This document shows positions 1 to 5,032 of a DNA stretch of 5,847 nt, piece after piece; position 1 is the stretch's first letter; each line of letters starts with the position of its first letter. A program made the position numbers and the translations under genes. The notes under the pieces are model-generated. The model saw nothing but the letters and a program-made list of their open reading frames with translations, did no database searches and had not been told where the DNA came from. The stretch covers positions 7,308-13,154 of the forward strand of contig JAHFOH010000025.1 of assembly GCA_023266955.1 (NCBI GenBank), in the 5' to 3' direction. This stretch comes from Nitrososphaerota archaeon. Lineage in GTDB: Archaea; Thermoproteota; Nitrososphaeria; Nitrososphaerales; JAHFOH01.

Positions 1-476
1 AGTTCTTCAAACTCGGCCTCACCTTCACGGAGCCTCTTGACAAGCCTTTCTTCCAAAGAGGCTTCGGCATTACTCGAGGTCGTCAGTATTGGCTCACCGC
101 TTACCTCGACTATTTTGATCCACCCTAGTTCTCTCGCGTGACCGAGGGCAGCTGAGAACTCTTCCTCCGTAGCCCCGAACAATCTTTTTGCCCCTTGTAT
201 ATCGGCCTTGCCACCTACTCCCGAAATGAGAGAGTGAAGTCTCCTCTCCGGAAGCCCGATCTTAGCGGCCTTGCTACCCTGCTCACCTAAGGAGAGTTGC
301 CTTCGCTCCTTCAGAGTCACTTCCACCATTCGCTTAGTCCTGAGCCACTCGGTAGCTCTTCTGACCTGGTCTGGAAGTAAACCCGATTTTGCCTTTACTA
401 CGTCAAAAGTTACCTGGTCAAGGGTAGAAAGTACCTCCAGAATCTTCTTCTCGAGTGCGTGGAGCGGTCTCTGCAA
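1..476 (-). CDS. pheS: Phenylalanyl-tRNA synthetase alpha subunit, N-terminal part (cut by window edge)
   Basis: This is the N-terminal 158 residues of the cytoplasmic PheRS alpha subunit, which with PheT charges tRNA-Phe with phenylalanine. The fragment begins with the archaeal PheS hallmark LHALEKKILEVL (about residues 5-16), followed by LLPDQVRRATEWLRTK (33-48). These belong to the tandem winged-helix-like domains that contact tRNA; the catalytic class II domain lies beyond base 1. The start is uncertain. I chose TTG at 474-476 because family members begin only a few residues before the LHxLE motif. The only in-frame ATG upstream (546-548) is separated from it by a TGA at 510-512. No good Shine-Dalgarno precedes the TTG. 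The gene lies 98 bases downstream of trpS in the same direction, so the two may be cotranscribed. Eleven of its 14 visible arginine codons are AGA/AGG. The family assignment rests on motif recognition. Confidence 0.85.
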   Translation of the reverse strand, partial: MQRPLHALEKKILEVLSTLDQVTFDVVKAKSGLLPDQVRRATEWLRTKRMVEVTLKERRQLSLGEQGSKAAKIGLPERRLHSLISGVGGKADIQGAKRLFGATEEEFSAALGHARELGWIKIVEVSGEPILTTSSNAEASLEERLVKRLREGEAEFEE

Positions 477-513
477 ACTACTCAGGTCTGGTCTCGCCCT
501 ATCACCGATTCAG

Positions 514-522
514 GTTTTAACT
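514..522 (-). promoter_or_regulatory. Possible TATA-like element for pheS
   Basis: On the minus strand the trpS-pheS gap contains AGTTAAAAC, A/T-rich like an archaeal TATA box. Transcription would begin about 26 bases further on, giving a leader of roughly 16 bases before the chosen TTG. The match is weak, and pheS may simply be read from the trpS promoter. Confidence 0.25.
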
Positions 523-574
523 TTGTTCGCCAATTGAAAGAGGGCCATTATTCTCAGACGCTAAAGTGATTACG

Positions 575-1729
575 CTATCTGTCGCGGAAGTCCATCTCCC
601 ATATGGTGCGTGCAAGCGCACCCTCCCGCTTGAATGTCTCGACTAGGTCAGCGGCCTTTTCGCGGCGTGCCCGATGTTCATGTAGAAAGGTGGTGATTCT
701 TTCGATGAGGATGTCTTTGAGTTCACCTGTAAGCATGCGGCCGCTTCGGTAGTCAGCGCGAATCCTCTCTATTGGGCTGTCGCCGGGCTCGAAGAACATG
801 TAGAGCCATTGAAAGGGCACGTCGATATCGGGGTTTCCACCCAATTTGCGATGTTCTTCGATCGTCGCTTGCCCACCGGAGAAGGCGTAGCGGTATACTT
901 TGTTGCGAACTGTGTTATCATCATCACTAAGAAAGATTGCGGTTTCGGGTTTGGAGGAACTCATCTTATCTTGGAAGCCTGTGAGCGGAGGGAGGAATTT
1001 GCTGTGGATGGCAGCGGCTTTCTGATATCCAAGAGGTGCGGCGACGTCACGTTGAATCCTCCAGTAGGGATCCTGGTCGATGGCAGACGGAATGAGGCAA
1101 CGCTTTTTCTCGAGGAAGCTAGGGATTATTTGAATGGAGGGATAGAACAGCATTCCTACATTAGTTTCGTTAGTGAATCCAAACACCGCGCGGACAACGC
1201 TGAAGTTTATTCGCCTCGCCACCTTCAGGACGAGAGGGTAGGCATGTCCAAGAAATTCTGTATCTTGCAAGATGAATGTGCGGTCAGGGTCAAAACCTGC
1301 TGCGATGATGTCAAGTATGTTCTCCTTTGCCCAGTTCTGTGTGTCCTGATAGCTTAGATTGCGTTTTTCTTCGAGGAATTTTTCGTCGTCCGTGATCTGA
1401 ATGTACACGTTGACTTGAAATTTATCCTGAAGCCATTTCGTGAAGTAGAAGCTTAGGATGTGGCCTATGTGCATGGGACCACTCGGACCACGGCCAGTGT
1501 AAAGAAAGAAGCCACGGCCATGATCGTAGTCGTCTAGGATAAGGTCAAGGTCACGGTGCGAGAAGAAGATGCGGCGACGGATCAAGTAGCTGGCAGAGCC
1601 TAGGACCTTTTCGAGCCGCCGACCAAGTTTATCCGAAATGGGCTGGGTGCCGAAGTCGCGAATGAGTCGCTCGTAATCGACTACACCGGTGACTTCCCAT
1701 GGAGTAACAACAAATCCCTGTTCGGACAT
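575..1729 (-). CDS. trpS: Tryptophanyl-tRNA synthetase (archaeal/eukaryal type)
   Basis: This class Ic aminoacyl-tRNA synthetase charges tRNA-Trp with tryptophan, using ATP, in the cytoplasm. The 384-residue protein is complete and of normal length for archaeal TrpRS. Visible motifs are the N-terminal TPWEV (residues 9-13), typical of the archaeal/eukaryal branch; the HIGH signature in PSGPMHIGH (82-90); AIDQDPYWR (216-224) of the active site; and the KMSSS loop (255-259), which binds ATP. The ATG at 1727-1729 is well supported by a GGAGG Shine-Dalgarno at 1738-1742, eight bases away. The gene lies just upstream of pheS and downstream of a structured leader with its own TATA-like box, so it is probably not read from the coaD promoter. 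Its codon use is unlike its neighbours: 28 of 33 arginine codons are CGN, whereas pheS and coaD use almost only AGA/AGG. Confidence 0.97.
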   Translation of the reverse strand: MSEQGFVVTPWEVTGVVDYERLIRDFGTQPISDKLGRRLEKVLGSASYLIRRRIFFSHRDLDLILDDYDHGRGFFLYTGRGPSGPMHIGHILSFYFTKWLQDKFQVNVYIQITDDEKFLEEKRNLSYQDTQNWAKENILDIIAAGFDPDRTFILQDTEFLGHAYPLVLKVARRINFSVVRAVFGFTNETNVGMLFYPSIQIIPSFLEKKRCLIPSAIDQDPYWRIQRDVAAPLGYQKAAAIHSKFLPPLTGFQDKMSSSKPETAIFLSDDDNTVRNKVYRYAFSGGQATIEEHRKLGGNPDIDVPFQWLYMFFEPGDSPIERIRADYRSGRMLTGELKDILIERITTFLHEHRARREKAADLVETFKREGALARTIWEMDFRDR

Positions 1730-1730
1730 T

Positions 1731-1844
1731 CTAGCTTCCTCCAGTGAGAATTGTTAAGGAGGTTTTGAAGGAGAAATCTAACGCAGAACTCGCTTCTTGC
1801 GGCGTTACTTGTGAACAGGCTTCCACAATATGCCTTCTGCTCAT
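1731..1844 (-). CDS. Possible leaderless small ORF (37 codons) upstream of trpS
   Basis: On the minus strand an ATG at 1842-1844 opens a frame of 37 codons, beginning MSRRHIVEAC and ending ILTGGS. Its TAG stop (1731-1733) is followed by one base and then the trpS ATG. A TATA-like box (TTTTATAG, 1865-1872) is centred about 24 bases before this ATG, close to the spacing expected for a leaderless archaeal mRNA. The trpS Shine-Dalgarno lies inside the last codons, so translation of the two would be coupled. I do not recognise the peptide. It has no tryptophan codons, so it does not resemble a classical attenuator leader peptide. A 37-codon open frame can arise by chance, and the stretch may simply be the untranslated leader of trpS. 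Confidence 0.35.
   Translation of the reverse strand: MSRRHIVEACSQVTPQEASSALDFSFKTSLTILTGGS
1738..1762 (-). promoter_or_regulatory. Hairpin that could mask the trpS ribosome-binding site
   Basis: In the minus-strand transcript CCUCC (1758-1762) is perfectly complementary to the trpS Shine-Dalgarno GGAGG (1738-1742), with a 15-base loop between them. A second CUCC lies a little further upstream (about 1770-1773). When formed, the stem would block initiation at trpS. A ribosome moving through the upstream small frame would open it. The stem is only five base pairs, so it is suggestive and not proven. Confidence 0.4.
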
Positions 1845-1864
1845 TATCGGCGAATAGGAGTTGC

Positions 1865-1872
1865 TATAAAAG
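1865..1872 (-). promoter_or_regulatory. TATA-like promoter element of the trpS transcript
   Basis: The minus strand reads GACTTTTATAGC here, a good archaeal TATA-like box, in the gap just after coaD. Initiation about 25 bases downstream would fall at or within a few bases of the ATG at 1844. The mRNA would then be either leaderless for the small frame or carry a leader of about 115 bases for trpS. Confidence 0.5.
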
Positions 1873-1898
1873 TCTTGAAGAATAATTTGAGTAGTTGT

Positions 1899-2372
1899 TT
1901 ACCTTCGTACAACATTTCCTTGCTCGTCAATCTCTCCCCTTCTGATCCTAGTGCTTGAGATGGGTTGACCGTCTTCGGCGAGAACCCAGTCCACGACCAC
2001 GGTTTGCAGACTGTTGAAACCCAGTTTCTTTCTCTCCTCATTAGCTATGGTGACTCTGCCTAGCGTCTCCCTACTCACCACGATTGCCTCGACTTTTCCC
2101 TTGAAAATAGCTGGTCCGAAGTAGTCGCTGAGTGGGTAGATTTCGTACCTTTCGCCCGGAAAGGCTGAATCCAAATATCTCCTCAGCGAGTTAGCTCTCA
2201 TCTCAAAATCGTGGTCAAGTGTTTTTCCGAGTTTCCTTGCAAACTCATCTGAAGTCACTCCGATAACGACCTGATCTCCCACCTCGAACGTCTTACTCAA
2301 TAGAGCTTTGTGACCCTTGTGCAGGTGATCGAAGGTTCCTCCAACTGCGACAACGCTGAACTTCTTTTGCAC
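1899..2372 (-). CDS. coaD: Phosphopantetheine adenylyltransferase, archaeal type
   Basis: This enzyme transfers AMP from ATP to 4'-phosphopantetheine, making dephospho-CoA in the late part of coenzyme A synthesis (cytoplasmic). The 157-residue protein is a complete nucleotidyltransferase of the size usual for the archaeal/eukaryal PPAT family. It has the N-terminal GGTFDHLHKGH (residues 11-21) with the HxGH catalytic signature at 18-21. It also has SRETLGR (100-106) and the C-terminal ISSTRIRRGEI (138-148), the ISSTxIR nucleotide-binding motif of this superfamily. The start codon is GTG (2370-2372), chosen because it sits just before the conserved beta strand, with AGGA four bases upstream. 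The gene diverges from map across 47 bases. Twelve of 13 arginine codons are AGA/AGG. It is assigned to the archaeal rather than bacterial CoaD form from the overall motif pattern. Confidence 0.95.
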   Translation of the reverse strand: MQKKFSVVAVGGTFDHLHKGHKALLSKTFEVGDQVVIGVTSDEFARKLGKTLDHDFEMRANSLRRYLDSAFPGERYEIYPLSDYFGPAIFKGKVEAIVVSRETLGRVTIANEERKKLGFNSLQTVVVDWVLAEDGQPISSTRIRRGEIDEQGNVVRR

Positions 2373-2388
2373 TTTTTCCTTGAAATTG

Positions 2389-2395
2389 TTAATAT
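2389..2395 (+). promoter_or_regulatory. Candidate TATA box for map
   Basis: TTAATAT is centred about 28 bases upstream of the map ATG at 2420. This would place the transcript start at or one or two bases before the start codon, hence a leaderless or nearly leaderless mRNA. No Shine-Dalgarno precedes map, which agrees with leaderless translation. Confidence 0.45.
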
Positions 2396-2402
2396 CGCCG
2401 GA

Positions 2403-2410
2403 TAATTTAA
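2403..2410 (-). promoter_or_regulatory. Candidate TATA box for coaD
   Basis: On the minus strand TTAAATTA is centred about 34 bases before the coaD GTG. Initiation would fall near 2380, giving a very short leader that starts about at the AGGA motif. It lies between the map TATA candidate and the map start codon, so the two divergent promoters are interleaved. Confidence 0.45.
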
Positions 2411-2419
2411 TCTTCGAAG

Positions 2420-3310
2420 ATGTCGGTTCCGGAGCAGTACTTTAGGGCCGGTCACATTGCAGCCGATGTCAGAAACGAGATTGAGAAAAGGGTCAAAACA
2501 GGAGACTCGTTGCTGCATATAGCGAACACAGTCGAGGATCTCATAAGGGAGAGAGGGGGCGAGCCCGCGTTTCCCTGCAATGTTTGCTTAAACGAAGTGG
2601 CTGCTCATTTTACGCCTTTCCTTGACGACCAGCAGAGTGTTTCGGAAGGCGATCTCCTGAAGATCGACATTGGGGTTCACGTGGAGGGCTTCATCGCAGA
2701 CACTGCAACAACCATTTCTTTCAATCCAATGTATGATGACCTAGTAGAGGCAACTAGAACAGCCTTGAGCGAGGCAGTAAAATCCCTGAAGAGAGACATA
2801 AAGGCCGGGGAAATAGGTGATGTGATTTCAAGCGTCGCACGTCGTTGGGGCTTCAAACCCATAGTAAATCTCAGTGGACACATGCTTGACCAATTCAGGG
2901 TCCATGCAGGGATCTCTATACCTAATGTGTGGGTGTCGTCGACTGAGAGACTGAAGAGTGATACAGTTTATGCGATTGAGCCATTTTTGACAACTCAGGA
3001 GGGAGCTGGTCATGTTGTTGAAGGAGAGAGTAGGAGCATATTCAGTTTCTTGGCGAGAAAGAAAACTAGAGATAAAGAACTGGACGAGATGATTGAAAGA
3101 ATCTGGAGTCGGTATAAGACCCTACCGTTCTCGGCGAGGTGGTTGATCGATTCGTTTGACAGGAATAGGGTCAGAGAGATGCTTGAAAGGCTGGTGGAGT
3201 TGAAGATTCTACGAACTTACCCCATCCTGATAGAGGCTAGAGGCGCCTACGTGGCTCAGGCTGAGCATACTGTAGCCATGACGGAAGATGGTTTCAGAGT
3301 GCTTACCTAG
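2420..3310 (+). CDS. map: Methionine aminopeptidase, type II
   Basis: This cytoplasmic dinuclear metal enzyme removes the initiator methionine from nascent proteins whose second residue is small. The 296-residue protein is complete and matches archaeal type IIa MetAP in length. All five expected metal ligands are visible: D83 (in KIDIG), D94 (in IADTATT), H154 (in LSGHMLDQ), E187 (in YAIEP) and E282 (in QAEHTV). The catalytic and substrate-pocket histidines H63 (in AAHFTP) and H162 (in VHAG) are also present. The insert between about residues 190 and 280, which distinguishes type II from type I, is present. The start is the first ATG, directly before the conserved N-terminal helix, with no Shine-Dalgarno and a TATA-like box about 28 bases away. 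The gene diverges from coaD and converges on the zinc-ribbon gene, ending seven bases from its stop. Twenty of 24 arginine codons are AGA/AGG. Confidence 0.97.
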   Translation: MSVPEQYFRAGHIAADVRNEIEKRVKTGDSLLHIANTVEDLIRERGGEPAFPCNVCLNEVAAHFTPFLDDQQSVSEGDLLKIDIGVHVEGFIADTATTISFNPMYDDLVEATRTALSEAVKSLKRDIKAGEIGDVISSVARRWGFKPIVNLSGHMLDQFRVHAGISIPNVWVSSTERLKSDTVYAIEPFLTTQEGAGHVVEGESRSIFSFLARKKTRDKELDEMIERIWSRYKTLPFSARWLIDSFDRNRVREMLERLVELKILRTYPILIEARGAYVAQAEHTVAMTEDGFRVLT

Positions 3311-3317
3311 CGACCGA

Positions 3318-3509
3318 CTAAGTTTTCATGCTCTCGGCAAAAATCATGGAGATTCGGGTTATGTGTTTACATTTAGCGCATTCTGAACCGTCCTTAAAGA
3401 CATGGTCGCTCAGCTGGAAGGCCCTTTTTGTCTTCAATCCGCAGTTTGGACAATCCTCTATGGAGAAGACACTCATTCGCCCCCTCTTTTCCCCTATGCT
3501 GGGAATCAT
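3318..3509 (-). CDS. Small zinc-ribbon protein of unknown function
   Basis: This is a 63-residue protein with two CxxC knuckles, CPNC at residues 20-23 and CAKC at 44-47, separated by 20 residues (C-x2-C-x20-C-x2-C). The pattern strongly suggests one structural zinc site of zinc-ribbon type. There is no signal peptide or membrane segment. I do not recognise the family; nucleic-acid binding or a protein-protein role are both possible. The first ATG lies 12 bases after the stop of the DUF1512 gene and has no Shine-Dalgarno. An internal ATG at 3474-3476 (residue 12) is preceded by GAGGGGG and would give a 52-residue protein keeping both knuckles, so the true start may be there. The tight spacing and shared direction imply an operon with DUF1512. 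The 3' end faces map, with seven bases between the stops. Confidence 0.75.
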   Translation of the reverse strand: MIPSIGEKRGRMSVFSIEDCPNCGLKTKRAFQLSDHVFKDGSECAKCKHITRISMIFAESMKT

Positions 3510-3521
3510 GGCCGATCGTGC

Positions 3522-4625
3522 TTACTGGGCTATTCCGAGGGTATTCCCGACGCCGACCACAAGGACCTTGTCGCCTTCCTTGGTTTTTTCCTCTATGACT
3601 CTGTAGACCATGTTGAGGACCTTGTCCGCGGCTTCAGCGATCTCCTTCCTCATGACGGAGATGGCGTCAAGAATTGACTGCTTGACTACGATGGCATAAA
3701 GAGGAATGCCTTTGCTCGTTGCAACCTCCTCAATCTTGAATCTATCTACTCCAATACCTCCTATGGCTGCTCCTACACCTTCAGCTACTTCTCCACTCTT
3801 CTCGCCCTCGAGTTTCAGTGCAGCATCAATCATTATGATGGAATTTACAGGATTGTTCATTTCTTCGAATAACTTTTGGACCGCAGTGCCAGGCTGCCCT
3901 ACGTATCCTCCAGGCCCTTCCGCCTTCATTAGGATGAGGGATCTTCCCTTATACTCAGAGTCTGATATGACGGTCTCTTTCGCTACAGTCCTCTTCTCCT
4001 TCCCGAGCATGAGCTTGCCTACTACCATAGCTCCGATTCCGTCTCCAATAGGCTGATATTGTTTGAATGCGTCTATCGCACTGACGAGTGCATCAGCCTC
4101 TTGGAGGAGTATAGGCATCACCATTTGAAGTTGGATGAGAACGTAGAGACTGTTCGTTCTCTTTCCCATGAGGTAGAAGTGGCGAATGATCTTGTAGATT
4201 ATGTTAAGCGCTGTTGCCACTTCAAGAATGTTCTCTGCAGCACTGGTTTGTAGTGTGCTAGCGGCCGGAGCGAGATTCTTGATTTCAGCCCTAACTCTGT
4301 CATCCCTCACCGTTACGACATGCTCAATCTTTCTGACCACACCTTGGGGATCAAGATCGACTGGGAGGATGGTGAAGTATTCGAGGAATTGATCGATTCT
4401 CTCAGTCGGATCTGCAGTAGGCTTCAGCGTAACGTTCACGTAATCTACGGCCTCCCTTCTTGATTTTTCTCTAAAGACCTTCAACTTGTTCAGATCACGA
4501 GAAACAGCGTTCAGTATCATCCAAGTCTGAAATCTCTGGCCCCAGAAAAGGAATAAGATGAAGGGGATATAGAAGAGCAATTGCAGCAAGCCTTGATCCG
4601 GCAATTGAAGACTTGAGGAGACCAT
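3522..4625 (-). CDS. DUF1512 family archaeal membrane-anchored protein
   Basis: This 367-residue protein has a single strongly hydrophobic segment near the N-terminus (about residues 12-29, LLQLLFYIPFILFLFWG). A basic stretch after it, KSRREAV (54-60), suggests the rest is cytoplasmic. The body resembles archaeal DUF1512 proteins. Notable conserved-looking motifs are PIGDGIGAMVVGKLM (192-206), GPGGYVGQPGTAVQKLFEE (237-255), a glycine-rich AEGVGAAIGGIGVDR (281-295) and the C-terminal VGVGNTLGIAQ (357-367). No catalytic function is established for the family as far as I know. The glycine-rich motifs would fit ligand binding, but that is inference. The ATG at 4623-4625 precedes the hydrophobic helix. 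It has no close Shine-Dalgarno, and a TATA-like box lies about 32 bases upstream. The gene precedes the small zinc-ribbon gene by 12 bases. Fifteen of 17 arginine codons are AGA/AGG. Confidence 0.85.
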   Translation of the reverse strand: MVSSSLQLPDQGLLQLLFYIPFILFLFWGQRFQTWMILNAVSRDLNKLKVFREKSRREAVDYVNVTLKPTADPTERIDQFLEYFTILPVDLDPQGVVRKIEHVVTVRDDRVRAEIKNLAPAASTLQTSAAENILEVATALNIIYKIIRHFYLMGKRTNSLYVLIQLQMVMPILLQEADALVSAIDAFKQYQPIGDGIGAMVVGKLMLGKEKRTVAKETVISDSEYKGRSLILMKAEGPGGYVGQPGTAVQKLFEEMNNPVNSIIMIDAALKLEGEKSGEVAEGVGAAIGGIGVDRFKIEEVATSKGIPLYAIVVKQSILDAISVMRKEIAEAADKVLNMVYRVIEEKTKEGDKVLVVGVGNTLGIAQ

Positions 4626-4652
4626 TAACTAACGCTCAACCACCAATTCAAA

Positions 4653-4661
4653 CATTTTACA
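4653..4661 (-). promoter_or_regulatory. Candidate TATA box for the DUF1512 operon
   Basis: The minus strand reads TGTAAAATG, centred about 32 bases before the DUF1512 ATG, which predicts a leader of only about five bases. The stretch from here to the 5S gene (4662-4813) contains no supported gene, terminator or repeat. Confidence 0.4.
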
Positions 4662-4813
4662 GTTTGTCTTGAACAGTTTAGGGACTTTGGAGGGTAAATA
4701 TGCTTTCCGCATTCATAGTTCATTTCCGAGCACCCTGATACAAGAATTGCTTGGGCGCCTTTTAGGAGTCCATTCACAACAAAGCCCCCTACTCATCAAG
4801 GTTTTCAGCAAGA

Positions 4814-4933
4814 GGCGCCGGCACCCGAGCTTCGCGAGGGCTCTCGCACCTCACTAACACCCAGGCGTCGCACGGTTTCACTTCTGGGTTCGGAATGAGA
4901 CCAGGTGGGACCCATGCGCTATGGCCGGCTACT
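4814..4933 (-). rRNA. rrf: 5S ribosomal RNA
   Basis: The minus strand carries the universal 5S core: GGGTCCCACC followed by CATTCCGAACCCAGAAGTG and AAACC. The ends pair through GCCGGC at 4924-4929 with GCCGGC at 4817-4822 (helix I). A strong GCGAG/CTCGC stem with an AGCC loop forms the outer arm of the second half. The resulting length of about 120 bases is normal; the exact ends are set from helix I and may be off by two or three bases. No 16S, 23S or tRNA gene accompanies it in the window, so the 5S gene is unlinked, as in a number of archaea including Thaumarchaeota. No oligo-T tract follows the 3' end before the DUF1512 promoter. Confidence 0.95.
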
Positions 4934-4954
4934 GATCACACTTCTATCCCGGTA

Positions 4955-4962
4955 GATTAATC
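4955..4962 (-). promoter_or_regulatory. TATA-like promoter element of the 5S rRNA gene
   Basis: GATTAATC is centred 26 bases before the predicted 5' end of the 5S RNA, the spacing expected for archaeal TBP/TFB-dependent initiation. The element is itself palindromic, so its strand is set by the position of the 5S gene. The rest of 4963-5032 shows no other feature. Confidence 0.5.
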
Positions 4963-5032
4963 TTGCGCGTGAGACGGTGGAATCGATTTCTCAACCTCAA
5001 CCACTCCATCTTAATTCCAAGGTTCAAGGTAA

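Noticed and set aside
271..537. An 88-codon plus-strand frame opposite pheS
   Set aside because: It is antisense to the well-recognised PheS N-terminus and is a by-product of that coding sequence.
809..1357. A 182-codon open frame on the plus strand opposite trpS
   Set aside because: It lies wholly antisense to a complete TrpRS gene with clear motifs, its translation shows no recognisable domain, and the open frame is explained by the codon pattern of trpS.
3706..4056. A 116-codon plus-strand frame opposite DUF1512
   Set aside because: It is low-complexity (Ser/Pro/Ala-rich) and antisense to the glycine-rich part of DUF1512, as expected for a shadow frame.
4625..4723. A 32-codon minus-strand frame whose TAA overlaps the DUF1512 ATG (TAATG)
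   Set aside because: The stop-start overlap is attractive, but there is no promoter or Shine-Dalgarno for it, the candidate DUF1512 TATA box lies inside it, and its composition (two adjacent Trp, many Cys) does not look like a normal protein.
4713..4796. A 27-codon minus-strand frame just after the 5S gene, with a TTGATGA that recalls a C box
   Set aside because: No D box (CTGA) follows at a suitable distance for a C/D guide RNA, and the frame is of chance length with no start signals.
4669..4857. A 62-codon plus-strand frame
   Set aside because: It runs into the antisense of the 5S rRNA gene, and its sequence resembles no protein I know.
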